From the NCBI RefSeq assembly GCF_964656455.1, contig NC_135726.1, positions 5,342,001 through 5,406,000 on the forward strand: DNA of 64,000 bases, given 5' to 3'. The notes beneath the pieces were generated by a model that was not told the DNA's origin, made no database searches, and saw only the letters and a list, made by a program, of their open reading frames with translations. Of the stretch, positions 33,835 through 45,239 are shown piece after piece. The DNA comes from Halichoerus grypus (taxonomy: Eukaryota; Chordata; Mammalia; Carnivora; Phocidae). The position numbers and the translations under genes are program-made. How positions within the stretch are numbered: position 1 is the first letter of the stretch; each line of letters starts with the position of its first letter.

Positions 33835-34010
33835 TAAGAGTGAGAAATACTGGGGTTTGTGACCTGGTTCCACCATATACCTGGCCTTGGGATAGACATT
33901 TCATCTCTCCAATCTTCAGTATTTGCACTGGAAAATTAAGACAATAATGCCCACTTTTTAGAGTTGGCCCAGGACTAGATGTGACAAATGTCTAAAGCAC
34001 CATCCCCCGC
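33835..34010 (+). repeat. MIR, sense
   Basis: GGTTCCACCATATACCTGGCC, GACATTTCATCTCTCCAATCTTCAG and GGAAAATTAAGACAATAATGCC follow MIR order with high divergence. Confidence 0.6.
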
Positions 34011-34039
34011 AGGTAAGCAGCATACATTATTGAGTTTTG

Positions 34040-34225
34040 GCTAAACACATGGGCTCTGGAATCACACTGTCTAGGTTTTGATTTCTGTCTCCTCAGTTAC
34101 TGGTTGTCTGACGTTACAGAATGCACTTAATAGCTGTCTTACAGTGTTGGGGGTAATTATTAAATTAGATAATGCTTTCCAAGTGTTTGGTGTAGTATTC
34201 AGCACATAGTAATTTTAATAGTTTT
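34040..34225 (+). repeat. MIR, sense
   Basis: GGGCTCTGGAATCACACTGTCTAGG, then a degraded core and GTGTAGTATTCAGCACATAGTAATTTTAATAG at the end. Confidence 0.6.
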
Positions 34226-34229
34226 TAAT

Positions 34230-34970
34230 CATAGTTAATAAAGGTGATTATTGACACAATGACGTTTTTTATTGGGTAAGATAGGCTAGGTTTTACTGCA
34301 GAAATAAAAACAGAATAAAATAAAATGAAATCTAAGAGGCTTAGAAGACAAAGGCTCCTGCTCATGCTTTGAATTTGGTGTGATTGGTGGGAGTGCTATG
34401 CTGTGTAACAGCTCAAGGACCCAGACTGAAGAAGGCTCCACCAGCTGGTAGCTGGTACCATCTAAAATATGTCGATGGCCACCATAGCAGAGAAAGAGAG
34501 AGCATGGAAACAGCATGCTTCGGCCAGCACTTGCCAAATGGTTCCATCAGACTGCAAAGGGACTGGAAAATAGAGTATTTCTGTGTGTGTGGGAAGAAGA
34601 CGAGTGTTGGATACGGGTAAGCACCAGTACCTCTACTACAATGATGATGGCAAGGACAACAAAACAAGGTGATGAGCTTCTAGCTTGGAGCCTTGCACTC
34701 AACAGGTGGTTAATAATTAGCAGCCTTTGTTATTTTTGTTATATGTTAACTGAGTGAGGTGCAAGTCTTGATCACATGACGGGTAACAAGATGGGTGTCC
34801 CAGAAGGAAGAGCTGGACTCTGCCCCAAATCTGGAAATAGAATATTAAGGAAAGCAGAGGTTTCCCTATACAGGTGAGTGTGCTGGACCCTGGAGCTGTC
34901 CCATCCAGCTCTATTAGGTAGGAGATCAGGTCTCTCAAAGGTCCCCAATTCCTCTACAAAATAATTTCTC
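34230..34970. other. Unique intergenic DNA
   Basis: Nothing recognised. Several ORFs of 70-84 codons overlap on opposite strands without domains. Confidence 0.4.
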
Positions 34971-34972
34971 CA

Positions 34973-35064
34973 AGTGTGGTCCAAAGACCACCTTCCTAGG
35001 AATCACCTGAGGAATTTGTCAAAAATGTAGATTTCTGACTCATCTCAGACCTACTGAAGCAGAA

Positions 35065-35104
<40 letters not shown>

Positions 35105-35192
35105 AGGCGGGGAGGTGGTAGATTCTGCAATATTTATTTTTACAAACTCACCTAATGACTTTTAGGCAACCTGAAGTTTGAAAACCATGCAA
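34973..35192 (+). mobile_element. hAT-type fossil containing a (TG)n microsatellite
   Basis: AAGTGTGGTCCAAAGACCACC ... GGAATCACCTGAGGAATTTGTC ... CTACTGAAGCAGAATCTG, then after (TG)n at 35068-35102, AACTCACCTAATGACTTTTAGGCAACCTGAAGTTTGAAAACCATG. This is the MER5-like class of nonautonomous DNA transposons. Confidence 0.65.
35068..35102. repeat. (TG)n microsatellite
   Basis: About 17 uninterrupted TG repeats, so likely polymorphic. Confidence 0.95.
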
Positions 35193-35294
35193 ACGAACAC
35201 TTTCTGCCCTTATATCCCCATGGACACCAGCTCTGACTCTCACACTCAGGGTGCCCCTTCAATATCATGCCTTGTCCAAATTCTGATGCTGAGG

Positions 35295-35458
35295 TTTAGC
35301 ACCACAGAAAGCCAGATTCAATTTCTAGCTCTATCATTTACTTGCTGTGTATTCTTGAGCAAACCACTTAATGGCCCTAACTTCAGTTCATTTACCTGTA
35401 AAATGTATACAATAAAATGGCCTAGCATTTTGTTGGAAGGATTTATTGATATCATGTA
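35295..35458 (+). repeat. MIR, sense
   Basis: GAAAGCCAGATTCAATTTCTAGC, GCTGTGTATTCTTGAGCAAACCACTTAATGG and TTCATTTACCTGTAAAATG are MIR landmarks. The copy ends just before the A16 tract. Confidence 0.7.
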
Positions 35459-35858
35459 AAAAAAAAAAAAAAAAGCATGATGATGGTGATGATGCAGATG
35501 ATGCTGATGATAGGAATGATGCAGATGATGGGGATGATGCTGATAGGGATGATACAGATGATGGCAATGATGATGCAGATGATGGGGACGATGCTGATGA
35601 TGGGGATGATTCAAATGATGGGGATGATTCAGATGATGGGGACGGTGCTGTTGATGAGGATGATGCAGATGATGGGAATGATGCAGATGATGGGAATGAT
35701 GCTGATGATGGGGATGATGCTGATGATGGGGATGATGCTGATGATGGGGATGATGCAGATGGTGGAGATGATGCAGAAGGTGGGGATGATGCAGAAGGTG
35801 GGGATGATGCAGATGATGGGGATGATAAGGATAACAATGACAATGACAATAATGCCTG
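35459..35858. repeat. A16 tract plus GAT-rich minisatellite
   Basis: After 16 A (35459-35474), about 380 bp are built from GAT/ATG trinucleotides arranged in a higher-order 18-bp-like unit (GATGATGCAGATGATGGG with variants GCTGATGATGGG, TCAGATGATGGG, GCAGAAGGTGGG). Because the period is a multiple of three and stops are rare, long frames run on both strands: an aspartate/glycine-rich one (35446-35859), a methionine-rich one, and histidine/proline- and serine/proline-rich ones in antisense. These are repeat artefacts, not genes. Confidence 0.93.
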
Positions 35859-38800
35859 AGCCTCATGTATGTAACAGATGGAACACCATGTGTGTTTTTT
35901 GTTATCTGTAACATGGAGTGTAGGCCTTGGCTTACATGATGGGTAAGGAAGTACCAGGATTATATGTAATGTCATATCTGAGATGTAGTTCATATTTAAC
36001 CAATGTTAGTTCTATTTTCCTTTAATTCCTTGTAAAACAGACCTTATCCCTAAGCAAAAGGGCTAGCTGGCTTTACTTATTTTTAAAAGCCAGGGAAGTG
36101 GAGAGAGAAATTTGTATTGATAGAAGACAATATATATAGAAACAATGTTTCTAGAAAAACATGAATTCCTAAGTATAGAAGAAAGTCATATTAATAGTGA
36201 TCAATTTGTCCTCTGGTTCAATTGCTATCTTACTTTGAGTTGCAATGTCCTCAAACAACCATGCTGAATTATTTGACGTAGTGTCTTGGGCTTATGAAAC
36301 TCCCATGTTGGTAAGATTTTTAGAGCTGGTATTTGTTGTTGATTAATGTAATTAGTTGGGGAGAGCTATACTGTGAGAGTGACAGAGATGGATGGGTAAG
36401 AAATAAAGAGTGTGGATAAGAAACAGAACCACGGTGGGCAGCCCTTTTAACTTTATAAATATGCAAACCCATGCAGAGTCAAGGCGGGGAGAGAAAAGTT
36501 GGTGGTTTGCCAAGAAACAAGGTGTGAATAAGCAGCAGACAGAATGAAAAACCCATAATGTCTATCTAGTATCTGTGTTTGTTTGATCAAAATCTGATTC
36601 TAGCTCCAAATAGTTAATAGGAATCTTTGATTATAATCTGCCTCCTTAAAATGTTCCCACTCTATACCCTGTTCAAATAGAATCATAATTGTTTAAAAAC
36701 TATAATAAAATCTATCGAGAAAACATTATTATTCATTTGATGATTTATTCAGTATCAAAATTCAATGTTCAAATACTGAACACTGCACAATTGTTGTTCT
36801 CAGTCTTCTACTCAAATCCAGCACTTTATGGAGGTATGAGCACATTGCTCTGGAAACCTGAGGTCTTTCCTAATTAATTTGTTCTAAAATACATGGTAGT
36901 CCAATCTAGCTTTTAAAAATCACACGAAACAAATAGCATCAAAAATTAAAAAGCTTTCAGAAAGAGTTGCCAATCTTCTTCATACATAATGTATAGGAAG
37001 GCTAGGCATGCCCACACTGAGTCCTGTGCACAGGCAAGTCTCATTCGTGTAGCAATGCAGTGATCTCAAGATTTGTGACTGCCCTGGGTTATCCAAGTTT
37101 TCCTCCAACAGGAAAGCTTCTAGCATTGCATCAAGTCCCAGTAAAGGAAAAACAAGTGTACTGGGGGAATTAGACATGAAGTCCCAGGCAAACATTTGTG
37201 TAGAAACTGTTTTTCTCACCTTATGTTTAAAAACATCTTCAACATCCTTTAAAACACCGGTTGCCATGGTTACGATTGTTGTGCAGGCAGGGAGGTTTCC
37301 AAGCATCTCTGAGCTCATCAGTTAATGCCAACAGATCAGAGATTTTTTGAAAATTGATATTTATAAAATATCACCCCTCTCTTTTTTTTTCCCTCCCAGT
37401 CATAAGTCACATCATTGAAGGCAGCTGGATAGGTTTACAGGATTATTGTGGTGGTTATCACTGTGGACCTGGCCTTTTGAAAGGCCACATAAGTGCCATA
37501 TTGACCATATGCTAAATGTGGCCTTTGATCTAAGTCCACATGTGGTGGGTCAAATTCATTTGCTGACATTCACAAAAATGAAGTATCGCCATTCTGATAA
37601 AGCAAAGCTGTCATGCGTCACTTCCATTGTCATGGACCTGTCCCTATGACAACCATAATCCTAATTGCTACCTGCTTGAAGATCACACTAATCAAACTTT
37701 TTTTAAATATAGCCCTCTTACAGAATTCATAATTTAAATCATGACATATCTAAGATCATGGGCTAACAGGCTTTATGTAAGAACTTTAAAACCAGTCCAG
37801 TTTAACTTGATGCAATTTCACATGCCTGAAAGATGATGTTGTTACTGAGTTGGTTAAATCAATTCCATGCATATTCAGGCGAGAAGTTAAAGTTATATCC
37901 CTTTTAGTGACCACCATGTCCCAACATTTGAAAAGTCCAGGTTTCTTATTTTCCAAACGTTCTTTTTTATATGTCTTATTTTAACACCTACTCAAAAATT
38001 CATGGGAGAGATTCAGATTTAGACATCAGTGTCTACTTTTGACCAGTTTGATTCTCCAATCAACCTGATTATCTTTCTCCCGCAGACCTTAGCTCATCAT
38101 TACAAAATCATAAACCCCATAGTCCTGACCCCACGACACTCATTAATTGTCCAGAAAGTATTTTTGAAATATGTAAATGTGATTTGACTAAAAGAAAGCT
38201 GTTGATTCAGCAACTTCACCAGAAAGCAGCCTTTGTAATAGTCTCCTAAGTCTTTCATTGGCTTTATTTTAAAAAGCTAGGAATAAATTTAACTCAACTA
38301 GAGTCACAGAAATTCACAGTGTTGTTTAGAGATATAGAATCAGCAAACTGATGAATGGTCTATTTTTTTCTAGGGTATTTTTAAAAGCCAGATTATTTTC
38401 AGTCCTCTACTTTGGGCAAATGGGAGATTTTACCAAGGCAGAGAAAATAGATAAACTACAAGACATGGAAGGGAAGAAGAAGGATCAAGTTGAAACAAGT
38501 TAAGTTCAAGGTCTCTGGCTATCTGGGGATTGAGAGTTAAACAGACCCGGAGCTCAAGTGAGAGGTGAGGGATGGACTTCAGACTTGTGAATTATTGATG
38601 TGTATGTAGTAATGAAGGTCCTGTTAATAAATGGTGTGATCCAGGAGGAGTGAGCAAAGTAGAGACAGAAGGCAGCTGGGAAGAAACCCCAAGCAAAACC
38701 CAGCGTTCAATTATTCCAGGGCAAAAAGGACATCCAGCAAAGCAGGATGAGAAGAAACTCTCCAATAAGTAGTGGGGGAAACATCCAAATATCCTGGCGA

Positions 38801-39478
38801 AGAAGTTGAAAGAAAAGACTAACAAGAATGAGAAATATTTATTCACAGTAGGATGAGGTGGATGGAGGCTTGGGATTGCCTCTTCTTGTTTGTTTCTCCA
38901 AGAGACCAGGAGCTCCCAGGATAAGGAAAGGACCTCTGTTTTCTCTATCATATTCCCAGAACTCATTTAGCTCCATGCCTGGAACAGAGAACCCACTCTA
39001 TAACTCTTTGGTTCAATGAAAGAATGAAAAGGTCAAAGGTACATGACAGGTGGAATGAGTCTACTGCTTGTGTTGGGTGGGGGCCGCTGAGGACCTTCCC
39101 AGGAAGAATCTGAGGGGCATAGAGACCAGATTTCTCTCTTTCACTGCTTAGGTAATGTGGTGTTATCCTGAGGGGTCCTTTTACATTTCCATAAAAAGAA
39201 AAGTCTAGTTCCCTTAAAAATGATCTGACATAGTTTTCACAATCAACTGCATTTAGACTTTAAAATGCAATTAAAATGTAACTATAATGTAAATCGGGTT
39301 AGCCTGAAGATGTTTCCAAAATCTCTCTGACTCATCCAGAATGGGAAGGGAGACCAAATCGTAGCATCCTTAATATCTCCCAGCCGCCCACACCCCACCC
39401 GATGAGTCCACAAACGGTTCATTATGTGACTGGTGATCATCACAGGAGACCACCCAGCTGATAACACTGGTCTGTTAC
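35859..39478. other. 3.6 kb of unique AT-rich DNA
   Basis: No gene, RNA or confident repeat is recognised. A weak L2-like tail (AACTCATTTAGCTCCATGCCTGGAACAGAG) lies at about 38958-39030. The minus-strand frames at 36980-37318 (112 codons) and 38592-38966 (124 codons) have no recognised domain. Confidence 0.4.
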
Positions 39479-39479
39479 C

Positions 39480-39700
39480 TGTAATCATCTCAACGCTGGA
39501 TCTGAATCACAATACTATTAATGAGATGGATTGTGTGGCTATTAGCTATTAAAAAGCAATAAAAAAAAGTCTCAAATTAATCTAAAAAGTCAATTCCATG
39601 ACTATCTCTGGAATCCCGATTGGATAATAAGAAACCTGATTGCGGGGAGCATTCTGAAGGAGCCGCAGCTGACGTCACTGGAGTACTGGCATCCACTGCC
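39480..39700. promoter_or_regulatory. Candidate regulatory block with a perfect CRE
   Basis: TGACGTCA, the full palindromic cAMP-response element, is at 39670-39677. About 50 bp upstream is an inverted CCAAT word (CGATTGGATAATAAG), preceded by a TAAT-rich stretch (CTATTAATGAGATGG). No CpG island, TATA-to-exon arrangement or gene is visible, so an enhancer is more likely than a promoter if it is functional. Confidence 0.3.
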
Positions 39701-40700
39701 CTTGATCTGGGCAGATGATAAGAAAAAGACAAGGAAAACACCATCTTATTAACTGAGACACCCTTGTTTGCATTTTAGAAAATTGCTCCTTTGAAGAGCA
39801 CTGTGGGGGAAAAAAGCAGGCCTTATTTTCGTCTGCAGCATCCGAATGAGAGGTTCCCCTGCCTTCCAGATCAGAGAGACATGCCCATCTATTTGATGGC
39901 AAGCCTCTGAATTAGTATAAATATATTATGGCCATAAAAACATCTGTGCTGAATGAATAAGGAAGAAAGTAGCATAGGATTTCTGGAAGGAGGTAACAAA
40001 AATGAACGCTGTCAAATGCTAGTTTCCTGTCACCGAGACACCACAGCCAAGTCTTGGAAGCAGGTGAGTCAGAACTTGATCTAGTCCTATTAGGAGCGTG
40101 TTAGTTGCCTGAGGTCCCTTTTATCTGAAGTCTTTGAAAACATCAACCTTTGTGCAACAACCACAACAAAATCAATTTTCTTCACCTTGGAAGTGCCAGC
40201 CTCCCTCAGTTTGGACACACAGGCAACAATTTCCCTAAAGGAAATGCTTCGTACCTTCCCCGGACATGTCACTTTTGTAGATCAGTGTGTATTTTAGATC
40301 ACCACGTATGTGGCCCATTACTAGGATTAGACCCTTGAAAGGAAGATGCTTTCATTGGATTGGTTAGGGATGTATGTTGGAACTATGGAATGAATCATCA
40401 GGTAGAATCCGTTAATACTCGTGCTTTTAAAGAATCAGTGACCCTTAACAAAGACGGATGAAAGGTGTTGACACGTCGAAGTGAGCCGATATATTATGAC
40501 TGTGTATTGATTCAACTCCAGGAGTTTGGTTATTGTTTAATTTATACCAACACTCTGTTCAAAGCACAAACAAAACCACCTCCTTCCTACTGAAGAACCT
40601 TTGCTACAGGAGTTCTCTTCGTCTGGAATGTTTTTCTCCCCTGGATAATTCCCACCCAGCCTTCAGACTCACATCAGACCTCTTCTTCTTCATACCTGCA
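39701..40700. other. Unique intergenic DNA
   Basis: Nothing recognised. Confidence 0.4.
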
Positions 40701-40702
40701 GC

Positions 40703-40888
40703 CCCTGATCTCAACCTTGGCTGCACACTGACTCACCTGGGGAGCTGTAAGTCAGTTGGATGCCCGAGTCCTCCCCAGAGATTCGCATGTCCTTGGTATT
40801 GGGGTGTATCTGGGATATGTTTGGACACTGAGATTTTTTAAAGCTCAGATGATCATGAAGTGTAGTCAAGGTTTGAGAACTTCAGTTG
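40703..40888 (+). mobile_element. hAT-type nonautonomous transposon fossil
   Basis: CTCAACCTTGGCTGCACACTGACTCACCTGGGGAGC, GATGCCCGAGTCCTCCCCAGAGATTC, and at the end AAGCTCAGATGATCATGAAGTGTAGTCAAGGTTTGAGAAC. The start and end are imperfect inverted repeats of each other, as in MER5-like elements. Confidence 0.65.
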
Positions 40889-41514
40889 ATAGCATCTTGT
40901 GCTCCTCTCTGCCAGGATGGCCTTCATGAAGTTCCCCTTCGGCTTCACTAAACTTTAGACAGGTTTCTTCCTAACTATAGGCCCCTCATCTCTTTCCTTA
41001 AAGAATTTACTTTAGAAAACTTGCAATTGTAATTCTTTCTCTGCCTTTTAAAATGTAAATCTTCTCCCAGTTTCTGCCAGTTTCGCCACTTCAGAGTGTC
41101 CTTCTCAAGGACCTGTCCACCATTCCTCTGACATGTGACCGCTGAAGGAGATAGTGCCCCTGTCTCCCAGGGCCCAAGCACATTAACCATGCTGCCCCTT
41201 CATGTCCTCCAGTACTTTTCCACTAGCTCATCCTGCTGCTTCAAAACCCCCCTGCCCTTCATTTAAGTGGGGTTAAGTTCCATCTCTCTCCTCTGGCGCA
41301 GTAGCCTGAAATAAAGTCTTCCCTGCCTGTTTAACTCTGGTGCAATTTTATTCTCGCCTAGACTGGACCACACTGCTTTCATATTATCTGTTTGGGTTTC
41401 AGTCTTCCCTGCTCCTCGAGGTCTCCTTTTTGTCTTGTTTTTGTTTTATTTCCTTTCTCTCCTCCGCATCTAGCCCAGGATAGGATATATAATGCCCCCC
41501 TCCCCAAATGCATT
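40889..41514. other. Unique DNA with an LTR-like AATAAA region
   Basis: CCTCTGGCGCAGTAGCCTGAAATAAAGTCTTCCCTGCCTG at about 41290-41330 resembles the polyadenylation region of an old LTR, but I cannot trace LTR ends. Otherwise nothing recognised. Confidence 0.25.
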
Positions 41515-41525
41515 TCCTTTTACAT

Positions 41526-41727
41526 TTTTATGTATTTATTTTTAAAGATTTTATTTATTTATTTGAGATAGAGAGCGAGAGAGAACATGAGCTGGGGGAC
41601 AGAGGGAGAGGGAGAAGCAGGCTCCCCACTGAGCAGGGAGCCCAACATGGGGCTCGATCCCAGGACCCTGGGATCATGACCTGAGCCGAAGGCAGACGCT
41701 TAACCGACTGAGCCACCCAGGTGCCCC
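41526..41727 (-). mobile_element. CAN SINE, antisense
   Basis: A well-preserved copy with head GGGGCACCTGGGTGGCTCAGTCGG on the minus strand and GGTCATGATCCCAGGGTCC behind it. The target-site duplication TCCTTTTACAT at 41515-41525 and 41729-41739 is perfect. Confidence 0.95.
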
Positions 41728-41739
41728 ATCCTTTTACAT

Positions 41740-42700
41740 ATTTAAACTGTACTAAACATGGGTTGCTTAATGTGCCCATGTAATTCATTTGACTTCATCT
41801 GTGTGCAGCTATTGAGGGCAACACGCAGGAGAGAGGGGCTTGAGGGAGAGTCATTTAGAGAAAGAACAGAAGACCAAGAAAGGAACCAAGAAAGAAGAAG
41901 ACCCTTTGTTTTCCCCATTGCCTTTTGCCCCTTTCAAATTAGACCTTGGCTTTCACTGCCCCAGAGAAACAGAAGACATTAAATCTTGGCTTTTGAACTT
42001 CTAAAGGCTCAGGTCTGGGCAATTTAAGTACCGCGTAAGGGACTTTCAAGGATAATTTTGACACCATGCAATTTTTGCTTTAGAATGCTGACTTTAGAAC
42101 ATGACCCTTCTGTCTTCACCCAGACCTGCACTTCAGATGTGTCTCCTCCTTATATAATCTGTTGCCTTCAAACATTCCTCAGGAAGGGATAACTTGCCTT
42201 TGACAACTTATTTGGTTGCTTTCAAAGCTCACTCCTTGAAATTAATATTCTTTAACTGTAAAGGAAATAAATTTGACTGTTTCCACAGAAGTGGTTTTTA
42301 CCCCTTAATATAACTTTTAATAGTGTCTGAATATCTCATTTTCCAAATGAGAATTAAATAACTGAATGATTAACTTAGGTTTATTTTTCACAGGAGTTTC
42401 TTTCCCTAAACCATAAAATTTTAATTGGCAAACTTTATATTTGTACATGTAGTTCAAGATTCCAAGAACCACTTTGAATATGAGAGCACTTAAAGATTTT
42501 TTTCTCTAGAAAAACCAATTGAAATAACATGGTTTAACATTTACTTGCAGGTGTTACAAAAAAAAAAAGTAGACCTGGGGCCAAAAATTTTCATATTTTA
42601 AAGGCAAAGGATACACATTTTAATGTTGGTTCCTGGATCCAGGATCTGTGTATAATTTATTACTTCATCCCAGCACATAACCTAATAGTTGCTCAGCAAA
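41740..42700. other. Unique intergenic DNA
   Basis: Nothing recognised; AT-rich. Confidence 0.4.
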
Positions 42701-43070
42701 TGTTTTATCAGTCAGCTTAGGCTAAATTTTGCTGGGGTAACAAATGATCTCATCATCTTAGTGAGTCTCATTAGCTCAGACCTATTTCTATCTCATGTTA
42801 CAGGTATATCGCAGGTCAGTTTCAACTTTGCTCTAGGTCTTCATTTTAGGGTCCAGGCTAAATAAGACTCTCCTCTCTAGGATATGCTGGTCTCACCAGG
42901 AAAGGGGCAAAGGTGGCAGAATCAGTGTTACTTATGTTTCAGTGGCACATGTAACTTCCACCCATATTTCATTGGCTGAGGCAAGTCACATGTTCAAGCC
43001 TGATATCACCAGGGCAAGGCTTTCTAGGGAGGGGCCATATACAGAGAAGAAGCAAATATTTTTGAGTGAT
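42701..43070. repeat. Probable ancient dispersed repeat, unnamed
   Basis: GCTGGGGTAACAAATGATCTCATC ... TCTCATGTTACAGG ... CATTGGCTGAGGCAAGTCACATGTTCAAGCC ... CTAGGGAGGGGCC resembles a common mammalian LTR or DNA-transposon fossil, but I cannot name it. Confidence 0.35.
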
Positions 43071-43191
43071 AATACAATTTTGCATAATACTAGTTGAGTT
43101 CACAAGCTCCTTTTATTCAGTGCAACTTCATTTTCTCTACCTGCCCTGGAATTGTTCTCGTTTTTCAAGCATAAGGTAACTATGATGACAT

Positions 43192-43629
43192 TCATATTAG
43201 TTTTCTTGAGCTACCATTACAAAGTACCACAAAGCAGGTGACTAAAACAGAAATTTATTGCCTTTAGTTTTGCAGATCAGAAGTCTTAGATCAAAGTGAT
43301 GGCAAGCTTGTTTCTGTCTGAGACTCTGAGGGAGTTCCATTCCATGCCTCCCCACTAACTTCTTGTGGTTTCCTGGCAATCACTGGCACTCCTTGGCTTG
43401 TAGACACATCACCCCAATCTCTACCTCCATGTTCACACACCATTCTTCTTGTATGTATATGTCCAAATTTCTCCTTTTCATAAGGAAATCAGTTATATTG
43501 GTTAGGGGCCCACCCTATTCCAGTAGGGCCTCATTCTAATTAATTGCATCTGCAGTGATGTTCATATTTTGAGGTACTAGAGATTAGGACTTCAACCTAT
43601 GAGTTTTCGGGGATATTCAACCCATAAGA
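43192..43629 (-). mobile_element. MLT1-type LTR (ERVL-MaLR), antisense
   Basis: CAAAGTACCACAAAGCAGGTGACTAAAACAGAAATTTATTG, CTTGGCTTGTAGACACATCACCCC, TTGAGGTACTAGAGATTAGGACTTCAACC and ATTCAACCCATAAG are the antisense MLT1 landmarks, in the same order as the copy at 26821. No internal genes. Confidence 0.8.
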
Positions 43630-43770
43630 AACCTATATCATGTTTGTCCAAAACAGTCCAGTTTTGTCTGTGGTCCTGGTAACACTGTTTCTAGAGATCC
43701 CTCATTCATTCTCAAAAGTGTCCCAGATTGGACCATCAATTAAACAGCCACCTTAAAAATAATACATGAT

Positions 43771-43964
43771 TGGGGCACCTGGGTGGCTCAGTTGTTAAGC
43801 ATCTGCCTTCAGCTCAGGTCATGATCCCAGGGTCCTAGGATCGAGCCCCACATCGGGCTCCCTGCTTGGCGGGAAGCCTGCTTCTCCCTCTCCCACTCCC
43901 CCTGCTTGTGTTCCCTCTCTCGCTGTGTCTCTCTCTGTCAAATAAATCAATAAAAAATCTTAAA
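43771..43964 (+). mobile_element. CAN SINE, sense
   Basis: Very well preserved and of the TGCTTGTGTTCCCTCTCTC subtype. Target-site duplication AAAAATAATACATGAT (43755-43770) against 43965-43980 with two mismatches. Confidence 0.95.
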
Positions 43965-43980
43965 AAAAATAATGTATGAT

Positions 43981-44520
43981 CATTACAGAAAATTTGAAAA
44001 AATAGAGAAAGTTAAGTTGAAAACTTAAAAGGAATCTCCTTTAAATACTAGCCTATTTGAAATCCTACTATTAACATTTTGGTATATAAACATAATTTTT
44101 AAATAAAACTGGAACAATAGTACAATACCATTTTGTAACCTGTATTTCCCCCTAAAATATTTTTGTCCATTTTCCTTAAAAAGGAAAAGTTAAGAACAGG
44201 ATTTTTAGGGCGCCTGGGTGGCTCAGTCATTAAGCATCTGCCTTTGGCTCAGGTCATGATCCCAGGGTCCTGGGATCGAGCCCCGCATCGGGCTCCCTGC
44301 TCCGCGGGAAGCCTGCTTCTCCCTCTCCCACTCCCCCTGCTTGTGTTCCCTCTCTTGCTGTATCTCTGTCAAATAAATAAATAAAATCTTTAAAAAAAAA
44401 AGAGAACAGGATTTTTAATGACTGCATAATTGTCCATCATATCCACTCCATTTAATGACTTATTTAATGATTTCCTTATGTGGGCCATTTAGGTGGTTTC
44501 CAAGAGAACACTATTTCACG
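43981..44520. repeat. Old dispersed repeat hosting a SINE, unnamed
   Basis: TGGTATATAAACATAATTTT, ACCATTTTGTAACCTGTATTTC and, after the SINE, TTTTTAATGACTGCATAATTGTCCATC with GGCCATTTAGGTGGTTTCC are phrases of a common old mammalian repeat. The family cannot be fixed without a search. Confidence 0.4.
44208..44402 (+). mobile_element. CAN SINE, sense
   Basis: Nearly identical in type to the copy at 43771. Perfect target-site duplication AGAACAGGATTTTTA at 44193-44207 and 44403-44417. Two same-orientation SINEs within 450 bp can recombine. Confidence 0.95.
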
Positions 44521-45230
44521 AAGTCATTTTTGGAATATAAAACATCAAACAGCAATTTTAGAAAGATGTGGCAAGAATTTCCTGCAGTTATGGGTATGTT
44601 TCTCATAACAGTTTAATCACAAATGATATTCTACATGCACATTTCCAAAGAGACTTAACCTCTTTTTTTGTCTAGTTTTACTTAAGTTCCCAGATGTCAA
44701 TGGCTATAGACCGAACCACAAATCTTTTTTTGTTGGTTTGTTTTGCAAAAAGCTTCTTACTGATTTTATTTTTGGTAGATTAAGTAGTTTGGGCTTTTAT
44801 TTTTCCAAGGCTATTCTGGAAAAAAAGTGGCTGCTTCCTTGCAACCTATCAACTCCTCTTAGAAAATATTCTTTGAAATTTCTTGTCCAAATTCCACTTC
44901 ATTTCACATGAGCTGCATTAGAGAAAATTAGTTTGCAGGTTTAGGCAATGATGGCCATCACCCCATAGCTGCACTTTACAGGGGTGTGTGCCCTGCTGGA
45001 AGGAGCAGTGACTGAAGGCTTCAGAGGGGAATAATGGGAAGGAAGGCATAAAGAGGGACAGGGAGTATTCCAACAACTTTAATTCATTATTTCAGGGAGG
45101 GTACACTCTGTAAATCTTCATTGAAACATCCCAGGTAATTCTAATGCAGTTGGCTCATGGATCACATCTTTGTCATAGAGCATGGTGTACCACCATTGTT
45201 CAATTATGTGTTCATCTCCTGATGGGACTA
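44521..45230. other. Mostly unique DNA
   Basis: A short hAT-like tail (CCCAGGTAATTCTAATGCAGTTGGC) lies at about 45128-45165. Nothing else recognised. Confidence 0.4.
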
Positions 45231-45239
45231 TTAATCTCC

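Noticed and set aside
35318..35993. Long minus-strand His/Pro-rich and Ser/Pro-rich frames, and plus-strand Asp-rich and Met-rich frames
   Set aside because: All are translations of the same GAT-rich repeat in different frames; a repeat with a period divisible by three stays open in every frame without coding for anything.
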